A DNA stretch of 64,000 nucleotides from Paenibacillus sp. JJ-223 (lineage in GTDB: Bacteria; Bacillota; Bacilli; Paenibacillales; Paenibacillaceae): the NCBI RefSeq assembly GCF_927798175.1, contig NZ_CAKMMP010000016.1, positions 1-64,000 on the forward strand. The letters are read 5' to 3'. This document shows positions 50,798-59,369 of this stretch, piece after piece (within the stretch, counting starts at the first letter, position 1; every line of letters begins with the position of its first letter). Made by a program: the position numbers and the translations under genes. The notes beneath the pieces are model-generated. The model worked only from the letters and a program-made list of their open reading frames with translations, ran no database searches and had not been told where the DNA came from.

Positions 50798-52386
50798 TGC
50801 TGCTCCACCTTGATGTTGCGATCCAGCAAATAAAAGTCGATCGGATACATGGTTGCACCCTGAACGGTATTTTTGCTGATAATGTTGATCGGCGTATACG
50901 TAATGAACATATAAGCGGCATCGTCCAGAATGATTTGCTGCGCCTCTGCGGCCAGTTCATATCTTTTTTCGACGTCGAACTCGGAATGCAGGCGGTCGAT
51001 GATTTCGTCCAGTTTCGGATTGCTGTATCCGCCAACGTTCCATTCCGCCCCCGTTTTGAAATAGAAATCGAGGATGTACTGGGGGTCGCCCGTAATGCCC
51101 GTATTAATGCTGGTCAGCGCCAGATCGTAGTTACCGCTCCTCTGATGGTCGGTCAAATCCTCGTAAGAGGCCAGCTCCAGGTTTACTCCGATCTCCTTGA
51201 GCTGGGACTGCATCGCAGCCGCAACGGTCGCATCCGACTCGTACGCAGAGTTGAGAATCATCTGAAGCGTCAGCTTCTGGCCGTCTTTCTCCCGAATGCC
51301 GTCGCCATCCGTGTCCTTGAATCCCGCTTCGTCCAGCAGCTGCTTGGCCTGTTCCGGTTCATAGTCGTACCCTTTGAGTTTGTCGTATCCGAACGGGAGC
51401 GCGGAAGTAAACGGTCCTTTTGCCGCCTGGCCGCCGATCAGCGTACCGGCATACATTTCGCGGTCGATGCCATACGAGATGGCACGGCGAACGTTGACAT
51501 TCGCAAGCAGCTTATGCGTTGTATTGAACCAGACAAACTGCGTGCGCAAGCTTGGAATTTCGTCGATGGCATACTGGCCCTTGTCCTCGAACAAAGAGAG
51601 GCTGCTGCGCCCAACGTTGCTCGCCACGTCGATTTCGCCCGACTGCAAGGCCAGTGCTCGCGTGCTGTCATCCTTAATGTATTTGAACGTGATCGTATCC
51701 GTTTCGGGAGCACCGTCCCAATACCCGTCATACTTTTTCACCTGAATTTCTTGATCCGGGGTATACGAGGTTACCATGAACGGACCCGTTGCAACCGGCT
51801 GGCTCTCGAATCTTGATGTATCTGCACTGGTGTCCACGATGACAAACAGCGGTTCCGCAATGTTTCCGAGCAGGGAAGCGTAAGGTTCCGTCGTTTGGAT
51901 CGTCAAATCTTGCCCTTCCGCCTTCATGGATTCGATCGGCAGTGTGGACAGCCCTCTTTCGTTCAGCTCCAAGGCACGCTCAATCGATTTTTTCACAGCA
52001 TCTGCCGTGACTTTGTTGCCATTATGGAACGTAACGCCATCGCGAATCTGGAACTTCCATGTGGTGTCATCGACTTGTTCCCACGATTCGGCGATTTTGG
52101 GCACAAGCTGCATGTTCTCGTCAAACTGGACCAACGTCTCGCCGATTGCCGCGCGTGTCAGCGTCCAGCCGTTCCATTCCACCGCCGGGTCCAGATTGGT
52201 GCCGAGCCAGAACAGAGCCACGTTCAAATGCGTCGGCGCAGCGGATGCACTCGTTGCCGGGCTTGTTTCTTTCCCACCGGTACCAGTCCTGCTGGATGAA
52301 TCGGTACTTCCGCATGCCGTTAGGGCAAATACAATAAAAAATGACGCGAACGTAAGCAGTACTGCTTTTAAACGGGTTGTTTTCAC
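50794..52386 (-). CDS. nickel/peptide-type ABC transporter substrate-binding lipoprotein
   Basis: 530 aa from a GTG at 52386 with GGAGG 8 nt upstream. Type II signal peptide ends FALTACGS (lipid anchor on Cys). The rest is a family-5 solute-binding fold: LNVALFWLGTNLDPAVEWNGWTLTRAAIGETLVQFDENM, PKIAESWEQVDDTTWKFQIRDGVTFHNGNKVTADAV, and the LTLQMILNSAY and DPQYILDFYFKT blocks. This family binds peptides, nickel or metal chelates. The upstream cobalamin riboswitch points to cobalt or a cobalt complex. Confidence 0.88.
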   Translation of the reverse strand: MKTTRLKAVLLTFASFFIVFALTACGSTDSSSRTGTGGKETSPATSASAAPTHLNVALFWLGTNLDPAVEWNGWTLTRAAIGETLVQFDENMQLVPKIAESWEQVDDTTWKFQIRDGVTFHNGNKVTADAVKKSIERALELNERGLSTLPIESMKAEGQDLTIQTTEPYASLLGNIAEPLFVIVDTSADTSRFESQPVATGPFMVTSYTPDQEIQVKKYDGYWDGAPETDTITFKYIKDDSTRALALQSGEIDVASNVGRSSLSLFEDKGQYAIDEIPSLRTQFVWFNTTHKLLANVNVRRAISYGIDREMYAGTLIGGQAAKGPFTSALPFGYDKLKGYDYEPEQAKQLLDEAGFKDTDGDGIREKDGQKLTLQMILNSAYESDATVAAAMQSQLKEIGVNLELASYEDLTDHQRSGNYDLALTSINTGITGDPQYILDFYFKTGAEWNVGGYSNPKLDEIIDRLHSEFDVEKRYELAAEAQQIILDDAAYMFITYTPINIISKNTVQGATMYPIDFYLLDRNIKVEQQ

Positions 52387-52401
52387 TTCTATATCCTCCA
52401 G

Positions 52402-53238
52402 TCAAGCTGCGTTTTTTCGAGGGTCCAGCACATCCCTGAGGCTGTCGCCCAACAAATTAAAAATCATGACCGTACAAAATATCGCCAGGCCCGGATACAG
52501 CAATAGCCATGGGGCCGTCTGCAGGTATCTCCGGCCTTCGTTCAGCATGGCTCCCCACTCCGGTTCCGGCGGCTGCGCTCCAAGCCCCAGGAAGGACAAG
52601 CCGGATATGGAGAGCATCATGCCGCCCACATCCATCATGGCCATCACGATTAACGGTGACAGCATGTTCGGCAGAACGGTGCCCCAAACGATTCGGGTAC
52701 GACGCGCCCCGCTGAAAGCGGCGGCGGCGACATATTCCTTTTGTCGCAGCGATATGACCAAACTTCTCGCCATGCGCGCATATTTGGCCCACCAGACCAC
52801 CGACAGCGCGATGACCGTATGAAGCAGACCCGGACCCAACATGCCGACGACGGCGATGGCGAAAATGATTCCGGGAAAAGCCATCATCGTATCGGCCAGC
52901 CGCATCAACAGCGAATCCACGATGCCGCGCGCATAACCGGCAATGATGCCGATGCCTACGCCGATCCCGAACACGATGCCGATCATCATGAAGGTCAGCA
53001 GCAGCGACGTGCGTGCCCCATACAGGATACGGGACAGAATGCATCGTCCCAATTGGTCTGTCCCGAGCGGATACTCGGGGCTGGCTGGTTGCAGCACCAT
53101 GCCGAAGTTGGTGGCCAGCGGATCATGCGGCGCAAACAGGGGGGCGATCATGGCGAGCACGATCCAACACGCCGTCAACGCGAGCACCACGGCGAACCAA
53201 CGATGCTGCGACAACGTAAGCCGGAATGTCCTCATCAT
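52402..53238 (-). CDS. nickel/peptide-type ABC transporter permease (NikC/DppC type)
   Basis: 278 aa with six membrane segments. DppC-type features: the N-terminal periplasmic loop APLFAPHDPLATNFGMVLQPASPEYPLGTDQLGRCILSRILYGARTSL, the EAA loop VAAAAFSGARRTRIVWGTVLPN, and C-terminal GDSLRDVLDPR. The start at 53238 overlaps the upstream permease stop (ATGA). The frame is open much further upstream but that part lies inside nikB. Confidence 0.9.
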   Translation of the reverse strand: MMRTFRLTLSQHRWFAVVLALTACWIVLAMIAPLFAPHDPLATNFGMVLQPASPEYPLGTDQLGRCILSRILYGARTSLLLTFMMIGIVFGIGVGIGIIAGYARGIVDSLLMRLADTMMAFPGIIFAIAVVGMLGPGLLHTVIALSVVWWAKYARMARSLVISLRQKEYVAAAAFSGARRTRIVWGTVLPNMLSPLIVMAMMDVGGMMLSISGLSFLGLGAQPPEPEWGAMLNEGRRYLQTAPWLLLYPGLAIFCTVMIFNLLGDSLRDVLDPRKNAA

Positions 53239-54173
53239 ACATCCACATCCAATCGGATCCGCGGGTCTCGCAGATGGGTCCATACATCGACCAACAGATT
53301 CAACACGACATACATCGTAGCCATCCAGATCACATAACCCTGAATGAGCGGATAATCCCGTGAAAAGATCGCTTCCACCGCCATCTGGCCCACGCCCGGC
53401 CACACGAACAAGCTCTCTACGATTGCGGCCCCGCCGAGCAGTGCCCCGGTCGACATGCCTAATAAAGTAATGACCGGAAGCATCGCGTTCGGAAGAATAT
53501 GCCGGATCATGATTGTTCCTTCCTTCATGCCTCTGGCTCTGGCTCCGTCTACGTAGTTCTGGGAATGTTCCTCCAGAATGACGGCGCGGATTTGCCTGCT
53601 GTACTGAGCGATCAAAGGCAGTGCCAGCGTTAATGCAGGCAATACGAGACTATGCAGACCCGAGCTGCCCGTGACGGGAAACAGCTTCAGATGCACGCCG
53701 AACCAGAGCATAAGCAGCATGCCCAGCCAGAAGCTTGGCATGGACAACCCTGCGAAGGAGAACAGGCGAATGATGAGATCCAGCACTTTATTTCTATGGA
53801 TGGCCGACAGGATGCCGAGCGGAAACGAAACAACGACTACAAGAAGCATGGCACCGCCTGTCAAACGCAGCGTCGCCGGCAAACGTGACATCAGCACGTC
53901 GAACACGGGCCGTCCGTATTTGTACGACGTACCGAAATCTCCTGTCCCGACTTGTCCAAGCCATAGGCCGTACCTCACCCAAAAGGGCTTGTCCAGTCCC
54001 AATTCTGCCCGCACCTGCTCAACCAGCTCCTCGGATGGCGTCACGCCCGTAGCCATGAGCATCAGCCTGGCCGGGTCTCCCGGCGACAGGTAGGTCAGGA
54101 GAAAGGTCAGGAAGGTGATGCCGAACAGAACGGCTGCCAGCTGAAGTATTCTTTTACCGATGTATTTGCCCAA
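53235..54173 (-). CDS. nickel/peptide-type ABC transporter permease (NikB/DppB type)
   Basis: About 312 aa with six membrane segments. The opening GKYIGKRILQLAAVLFGITFLTFLLTYLSPGDPARL is typical of NikB/DppB, and the EAA loop is NYVDGARARGMKEGTIMIRHILPNAMLPVI. I place the start at a TTG (54173) preceded by GAGAGGAC. An ATG at 54224 opens the frame but sits immediately after the terminator T-run with no ribosome binding site. It is the first gene after the cobalamin riboswitch. Confidence 0.85.
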   Translation of the reverse strand: MGKYIGKRILQLAAVLFGITFLTFLLTYLSPGDPARLMLMATGVTPSEELVEQVRAELGLDKPFWVRYGLWLGQVGTGDFGTSYKYGRPVFDVLMSRLPATLRLTGGAMLLVVVVSFPLGILSAIHRNKVLDLIIRLFSFAGLSMPSFWLGMLLMLWFGVHLKLFPVTGSSGLHSLVLPALTLALPLIAQYSRQIRAVILEEHSQNYVDGARARGMKEGTIMIRHILPNAMLPVITLLGMSTGALLGGAAIVESLFVWPGVGQMAVEAIFSRDYPLIQGYVIWMATMYVVLNLLVDVWTHLRDPRIRLDVDV

Positions 54174-54226
54174 AAGCCAGCCGTCCTCTCTGCTTCGATT
54201 CACAGCAAACCCGATCTCTGCCATGC

Positions 54227-54270
54227 AAAAAAGGCATCCCTCTCCCGTATATTCCCGGATAAGGACGCCT
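54227..54270 (-). terminator. riboswitch-controlled terminator
   Basis: On the minus strand AGGCGTCC (54263-54270) pairs with GGATGCCT (54232-54239), with one G-U pair, followed by six T residues. It lies about 75 nt downstream of the cobalamin riboswitch and before nikB, so it is the likely expression platform. Confidence 0.75.
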
Positions 54271-54339
54271 CAAATAAACCGATTCCCATACAAAAATCGC
54301 GCTAATTCAAAACACCTTCCTATCTCCCGTAGGCTGTTG

Positions 54340-54530
54340 CTGTGTTGTCAAACCGGGCAGGTCTCCTGGCTTCAGGATCAACATCGTTGCAGCGCCTTCC
54401 CGGCTATGGCCAGTGGCTTATCGCTGCCTGATTCCCCTGTTACAGTGGCGGGACCGCGCCGGCATTTCACCGGCTTCCCTATTAAGCTTGTACCCGATCG
54501 GGTACAGCACCCAGTTCCATCTATTCGATT
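54340..54530 (-). promoter_or_regulatory. cobalamin (B12) riboswitch
   Basis: On the minus strand the core consensus is clear. GGGAAGCCGGTGAAATGCCGG, then GGTCCCGCCACTGT (54441-54455) leads into the junction. The B12 box AGCCAGGAGACCTGCC (54356-54371) closes the core. Spacing and order match adenosyl/methylcobalamin riboswitches. It lies upstream of the five-gene transporter and ahead of an intrinsic terminator, so high cobalamin should turn the operon off. Confidence 0.92.
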
Positions 54531-54600
54531 GGTATGTGTTCCAGTATAACTGGCAGGTAGGCAAGATCATAGCTTTTTCTTCAAATTTAAGGGACTTATT

Positions 54601-55449
54601 CTATCGTGTATCACTCGTTTCAGCGGACTTGGTTCTGGCTCCCTTCGGAGACATGCCGGTGACCTTTTTGAACATTTTGGAGAACAATAGCGGGTCCGTA
54701 TATCCCACCGAATGTGCCACCTCGCTAATGGACAGCATCGGACTCTGCAGCAGCTCGGCGGCGCGATTCATCCGGTATTCCAGAAAAAAAGATTGCAGCG
54801 GCTTGCCGTACTTTTCCTTAAACAGCCCCGACAGGTACGTGCGATCCAGTCCTACGGCCTGCGCGATGTCGAGAACGCTCGTTTTTTGGCTATATCGGTT
54901 CTCCATGTATCTCACCGCCTGTCGTATGTACTCTTCTTTGGTAGAAGAAGGCTGCCGCTTGCCCTCCTCTTCCGGTGAAGAAGCAATCAGCTCGGCTATG
55001 AGGCGATACAACAAGCTTTGAGTAAACACGTCCGCGCCCGAGCGGCCGGACACCTGAACCATTTCCTGATACAATCCGTCCAGCGCCGCCTCGTTCCTTG
55101 CCCGAAACACCGGATGATCGGAATTCAACTGCGCGCGCTGCATGAACGCTTTGGCCTGCACGCCTTTGAAGCCAAACCACGAATACGTCCATGGGTCCGC
55201 CTCGTCGGCTTCATAATGCACGATCGTGTCGGGGAGAATGAGAAAACCTTGTCCCTTGGTTAACATATGCTGCCGATCGTTCATCAGCACCTTGCCGCGT
55301 CCCTTGTGAACGTAATGGATAATGTAGCTGTCACGCACACCCGGCCCCCAGTAATGCAAAGGCTCACAGTCCTCCCACCCGAAAAAAAGCATGACCAATT
55401 CCATCTGCGTCCAATCCATCGGCACCACATTCATTTCGATTCTGCTCAC
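54601..55449 (-). CDS. AraC family transcriptional regulator (melA-linked)
   Basis: 282 aa from a GTG at 55449 with GGAAGG 7 nt upstream; the frame extends to 55536. The N-terminal half is an AraC cupin (LHYWGPGVRDSYIIHYVHKGRGKVLMNDRQHMLTKGQGFLILPDTIVHYEADEADPWTYSWFGFKG). The C-terminal 100 residues hold the double helix-turn-helix (TSVLDIAQAVGLDRTYLSGLFKEKYGKPLQSF, LSISEVAHSVGYTDPLLFSKMFKKVTGMSPKG). MsmR-like. It is divergent from melA, so it is probably its galactoside-responsive activator. Confidence 0.9.
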   Translation of the reverse strand: MSRIEMNVVPMDWTQMELVMLFFGWEDCEPLHYWGPGVRDSYIIHYVHKGRGKVLMNDRQHMLTKGQGFLILPDTIVHYEADEADPWTYSWFGFKGVQAKAFMQRAQLNSDHPVFRARNEAALDGLYQEMVQVSGRSGADVFTQSLLYRLIAELIASSPEEEGKRQPSSTKEEYIRQAVRYMENRYSQKTSVLDIAQAVGLDRTYLSGLFKEKYGKPLQSFFLEYRMNRAAELLQSPMLSISEVAHSVGYTDPLLFSKMFKKVTGMSPKGARTKSAETSDTR

Positions 55450-55580
55450 GTCTGTCCCTTCCTTCTGTTTGGAGAGCCGCCAACGTTTGCACCCACGACT
55501 CACTTCTTCAAGTTTTATCAAAATTATAACAGGCAAACCGGGCCATATCGCAATGTAAACGAATGCAAAAATGGGATTAT

Positions 55581-55634
55581 GCCATGTTTACGTGAGGTTG
55601 CGCCATAGTGAAACGTGCCAAATCGCCCTATAGT
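55581..55634 (+). promoter_or_regulatory. melA promoter with 21-bp direct repeats
   Basis: TATAGT (55629-55634) is a good -10. The -35 position at 17-nt spacing (55606-55611) is poor. GCCAT occurs at 55581-55585 and 55602-55606, exactly 21 bp apart, with the second copy touching the -35. This is classical geometry for an AraC-type activator, here the divergent gene. Confidence 0.5.
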
Positions 55635-55671
55635 GGAGGTACACCAATCTACCAGGGAGGCTGAGCCTGAA

Positions 55672-56973
55672 ATGAACAAAATTACTTTTCTCGGTGCGGG
55701 AAGCACCGTGTTTGTAAAAAACGTCCTCGGCGACGTCATGATGACCGAAGCGCTGCAAGATTTTGAACTGGCACTGTTCGATATCGATGCCGAGCGGCTG
55801 CGCGATTCCGAACGGCTGCTGGTCAGCATGGCACGTTCGCTTGGCAGCGGCTGCAAGGTGCAAACCTATTCCGATCGCAAGGAAGCGCTGCGCGGAGCCA
55901 AATACGTCATTAATGCCATCCAGGTGGGCGGATACGATCCGTGCACGATCACCGACTTCGAAATTCCGAAAAAATACGGCCTGCGCCAGACGATTGCGGA
56001 TACGCTCGGCATCGGCGGCATTTTCCGCAACTTGCGGACCATTCCGGTCATGCTGGATTTCGCCCGGGATATCCAGGAAGTCTGCCCGGATGCCTGGTTC
56101 CTGAACTACACGAATCCGATGGCGGTGCTGACCAATGTCATGAGCGTGCATGGCGGCGTGAAAACGGTCGGCCTCTGCCACAGCGTGCAAGTGTGCGTAC
56201 CGCATCTCTTCGACGCCCTCGGGATCGATCAGACCGGTGTTGTCGCTAAAATTGCGGGCATCAACCATATGGCCTGGCTGCTTGAAGTCACGCGGGACGG
56301 ACAGGATCTGTATCCGGAAATCAAACGCCTTGCCCGCATCAAACAACAGGAGAAGCACGACGACATGGTGCGCTTCGAGTTGATGCATCGCTTCGGCTAT
56401 TATGTGACTGAATCTTCCGAACACAATGCCGAGTATCATCCGTATTTCATCAAAAAGAATTACCCCGAACTGATCGAGCGCTTCAACATTCCGCTGGACG
56501 AATATCCGCGCCGCTGCGTCAATCAGATCGAAGGCTGGAAAGAAATGCGCGAGAAGCTGTTCGCCAGCGAAAACATCGAGCATACCCGCAGCCGGGAGTA
56601 CGCCTCCCATATCATGGAGGCCATGGAGACGAACCGTCCTTATAAAATCGGCGGCAATGTCATGAACACCGGACTCATCACCAACCTGCCGCGCGAAGCC
56701 TGTGTCGAGGTACCGTGTCTAGTCGACGGATCGGGCATCACTCCGACGTACATCGGCGACCTGCCACCGCAGCTGGCTGCGCTGAACCGCACCAACATCA
56801 ACACCCAACTGCTCACCATCGAAGCTGCCATCACAGGCAAAAAGGATCACATCTACCATGCAGCGATGCTTGATCCGCATACGTCGGCCGAGCTTTCCAT
56901 CGACGACATCGTTTCCCTGTGCGACGAGCTGATCGAAGCTCACGGCGACTGGCTGCCGAAATTTACGTCTTAA
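55672..56973 (+). CDS. melA: alpha-galactosidase, GH4
   Basis: 433 aa. A GH4 enzyme using NAD+ and Mn2+: the Rossmann motif ITFLGAGSTVFVKNVLGD opens the protein, and the metal cysteine/histidine pair lies in GLCHSVQV and GINHMAWLL. Long stretches (AALRGAKYVINAIQVGGYDPCTITDFEIPKKYGLRQTIADTLGIGGIFRNLRTIPVMLDFARD) are typical of MelA. It hydrolyses melibiose-type alpha-galactosides. The ATG at 55672 has GGGAGG 11 nt upstream. No transporter is adjacent. Confidence 0.95.
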   Translation: MNKITFLGAGSTVFVKNVLGDVMMTEALQDFELALFDIDAERLRDSERLLVSMARSLGSGCKVQTYSDRKEALRGAKYVINAIQVGGYDPCTITDFEIPKKYGLRQTIADTLGIGGIFRNLRTIPVMLDFARDIQEVCPDAWFLNYTNPMAVLTNVMSVHGGVKTVGLCHSVQVCVPHLFDALGIDQTGVVAKIAGINHMAWLLEVTRDGQDLYPEIKRLARIKQQEKHDDMVRFELMHRFGYYVTESSEHNAEYHPYFIKKNYPELIERFNIPLDEYPRRCVNQIEGWKEMREKLFASENIEHTRSREYASHIMEAMETNRPYKIGGNVMNTGLITNLPREACVEVPCLVDGSGITPTYIGDLPPQLAALNRTNINTQLLTIEAAITGKKDHIYHAAMLDPHTSAELSIDDIVSLCDELIEAHGDWLPKFTS

Positions 56974-56996
56974 CATTACAATAGTGGTAACGCGAT

Positions 56997-57043
56997 AAAC
57001 GCCATTCTCGGATCGTACGGGAATGGCGTTTGTTCTTTTTTAT
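56997..57043 (+). terminator. melA terminator
   Basis: AAACGCCATTC pairs with GAATGGCGTTT, followed by TGTTCTTTTTTATT. Confidence 0.88.
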
Positions 57044-57054
57044 TGCTAGTGGCA

Positions 57055-57753
57055 TTAGTCTTGCATTAAAAATCGATATCCGATGCCTGGTTCAGTCTGG
57101 ATGAATCGCGGCTGAGCAGGATCTTCGTTTAATTTTTTGCGCAAATGTCCTATATATACCCGTAAATAATGGCTGTCCGATTCGTTGTGATGACTGCCCC
57201 ACACCTGCTGCAGCAATTGGCGCTGGGTCACGATTTTGCCTGCATTGGAGGCAAGCACCTTCAGCATGTCGTACTCGGTCGGGGTCAGCTTGATGGGCAT
57301 GCCCTCCAACTCCACCTGCCTTTGGGCAAGGTCAATGGTCAAAGCGCCGCAGCGCAATACGGGTTCGTCGGCCGATTTGGCTGCATGGCGAAGCGCAACC
57401 CGGATGCGGGCGACCAGTTCGCCCATGCCGAAGGGTTTTGTCACGTAATCGTCGGCACCGCCATCCAATGCGGCGATTTTATCTTCCTCCCGGTCCTTGG
57501 CCGTCAGCACGATGATCGGAACCTGCGACCACTCACGAATCCGCTTCAGCACATCCATTCCAGACATGCCAGGCAAGCCTAGATCAAGCACAACCAAGTC
57601 GGGATGCATGATTCCGGCTTGAGCGACGGCTTCTTCCCCATCCATGCATTCATGGATTTCGAATTGATGCGCTTGAAGCGTCACCTTTAACAGTTTACGA
57701 ATTTGCGATTCGTCATCCACGACCAAGATGCGTGCACCTTGCGATGCCGTCAT
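57055..57753 (-). CDS. kdpE: KdpE-type response regulator
   Basis: 232 aa, OmpR family. Receiver domain with VVDDES, phospho-acceptor Asp57 (LVVLDLGLPG), conserved Thr/Lys region (VLTAKDREEDKIAALDGGADDYVTKPFGMGELVARIRVALR). Winged-helix effector domain (IKLTPTEYDMLKVLASNAGKIVTQRQLLQQVWG, YLRVYIGHLRKKLNEDP). The ATG at 57753 has GGAGG 7 nt upstream and overlaps the KdpD C-half stop by 4 nt. It would activate kdp genes when K+ is low or osmolarity high. Confidence 0.93.
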   Translation of the reverse strand: MTASQGARILVVDDESQIRKLLKVTLQAHQFEIHECMDGEEAVAQAGIMHPDLVVLDLGLPGMSGMDVLKRIREWSQVPIIVLTAKDREEDKIAALDGGADDYVTKPFGMGELVARIRVALRHAAKSADEPVLRCGALTIDLAQRQVELEGMPIKLTPTEYDMLKVLASNAGKIVTQRQLLQQVWGSHHNESDSHYLRVYIGHLRKKLNEDPAQPRFIQTEPGIGYRFLMQD

Positions 57754-59369
57754 GTGCATTCCTCCTGTCCCTCTTCTTTTCCCGTCCCGAGAAATCCCGT
57801 GTCTGCCGCATCCATCGGCAAACGGATGACCATGCGCGTGCCGCCGTCCGGATTGGCTTCCGCCGCAATCGTGCCGCCATGCACCTCGACGATGCCTCTG
57901 CAAATAGCCAGCCCGAGACCGCTTCCGGTGACGTGCTTCGTGGAATCCGAACGGTAAAATTTCTCGAACACCCGCTCGCGTTCCGCTTTCGGAATGCCTG
58001 GACCTTGATCGGCCACGGTAATGACCAGCCAACCCTCCCCGGCATCCATCGCGACCGAGATGACGATCTCGCTGGGATTCGGCGAGTATTTGATCGCATT
58101 GCTGAGTACGTTGACCAGCATTTGTTCCAGCAAAACTTCATCGCCGGAAACGAATGGCGGCTGATCGGGCAGCTCCAATCGGATTATCCGCTGCTGCTTA
58201 TACTGCTGCACCTGCGCCAACACTACGCTTAACATATCGCCCACGTCGCACATGTTACGCCTGAGCTGAAGCATGCCGCTTTCCAGCTTGACCATCTCGA
58301 GCAGGTTCGTCACCAGCCGGTTCATGCGTATCGCCGCATCCCGAATGTTGGCCGTCAGTTCGCGCCGATCTTCGGCAGTAAAAAGCTCCTCATTTTCCAG
58401 CAGGCCAGTGGATGATCCCATAATGGCCGCGAGCGGCGTACGCAGCTCATGCGACACCGAATCGAGCAGGGCGGTGCGAATGCGCTCCGACTCGGCCGTC
58501 ATCTGGGCCAAACGCGCCTCCTCCGCCAGCTTCACTCGGGCAATCGCGCTTGCTGCCAGATCAGCACAGGCTTCCAGCAAACGGCGTCTTTCCGGCAAAC
58601 TGCCGGGATCGGGCAGTTCCATGTTCACCGCAAGCACGCCATGTACCTGTTCTTCCGTGCGCAGCGGCACATAGGTTCCGGAGGCTTCCCGCAAGCTCGA
58701 AGATCCCCTGCCAGCCATCTGCCCGTGAACATGCACCCATCTGGCGATGGCCAGCTCCGATTCACTGGTTCCCCATTCAGGTTCTCCAGGTCTTGCAGGC
58801 GAAGACGACGCCTGCAATTCCCCTTCCGCATCAGGAAGATAGAGTGCCGCCGGGGCGTTCAGCATCTGCGACACCTGCCGAGCGATGCTGGATAGCAATG
58901 TTTCCATATCCGATATGGCAGTAATCTGACGGCTCAAGCCATAGAGAAGACTGGTGGTCGCTTCACGCTGCCTTACGGTCTCCAACTGCTGCCGGAGCTT
59001 GCCCGACAGGGTAGCCGTAAGGATGGCCACCGCCAAATATACGGCAAAGGAAAGAATGTATCTTAAATCTTGCACCTTGAAGCTGAAATAAGGCGGGATA
59101 AAAAACAGGTCGAATGCAGCCGCGCCCAGGCTGGCCGCATATATTGCCGGTCCAAGTCCCCAATAGACCGCGCTGACCAATACGGGAAACAGGTAGACTA
59201 GCGCGGCGTTGACCATATCCCGGCTTAACCCGATCCAGTCGATCAACGCGGTCAGCAACGCGATGGCGATCGTTACCCACGCATATGCCGACACGCTGCC
59301 CCATATATGGGGCAGCTTTTGTTTTTCCAGCCGTGCTTCATGCTGGTGATCCCTATTATGTTCCTGCAC
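57750..59369 (-). CDS. kdpD: KdpD C-terminal half: DUF4118 sensor histidine kinase
   Basis: About 539 aa. Four membrane segments of the DUF4118 type at about 25-125 (YAWVTIAIALLTALIDWIGLSRDMVNAALVYLFPVLVSAVYWGLGPAIYAASLGAAAFDLFFIPPYFSF). A GAF-like region follows at about 145-275, then HisKA with His307 (LLDSVSHELRTPLAAIMGSSTGLLE) and HATPase (NVLSNAIKYSPN, DQGPGIPKAERERVFEKFYRSDS, GSGLGLAICRGIVEVHGG). The start is set at a GTG (59369) with GAGGTG about 10 nt upstream; an ATG at 59396 is possible. It overlaps the N-half gene by 14 nt. The KdpD and universal-stress-like domains are absent because they are encoded separately. Confidence 0.9.
   Translation of the reverse strand: MQEHNRDHQHEARLEKQKLPHIWGSVSAYAWVTIAIALLTALIDWIGLSRDMVNAALVYLFPVLVSAVYWGLGPAIYAASLGAAAFDLFFIPPYFSFKVQDLRYILSFAVYLAVAILTATLSGKLRQQLETVRQREATTSLLYGLSRQITAISDMETLLSSIARQVSQMLNAPAALYLPDAEGELQASSSPARPGEPEWGTSESELAIARWVHVHGQMAGRGSSSLREASGTYVPLRTEEQVHGVLAVNMELPDPGSLPERRRLLEACADLAASAIARVKLAEEARLAQMTAESERIRTALLDSVSHELRTPLAAIMGSSTGLLENEELFTAEDRRELTANIRDAAIRMNRLVTNLLEMVKLESGMLQLRRNMCDVGDMLSVVLAQVQQYKQQRIIRLELPDQPPFVSGDEVLLEQMLVNVLSNAIKYSPNPSEIVISVAMDAGEGWLVITVADQGPGIPKAERERVFEKFYRSDSTKHVTGSGLGLAICRGIVEVHGGTIAAEANPDGGTRMVIRLPMDAADTGFLGTGKEEGQEECT

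Noticed and set aside
55615..55671. N-terminal extension of MelA
   Set aside because: The extra 19 codons overlap the -10 element and ribosome binding site. The family-typical start MNKITFLGAGS is at 55672.
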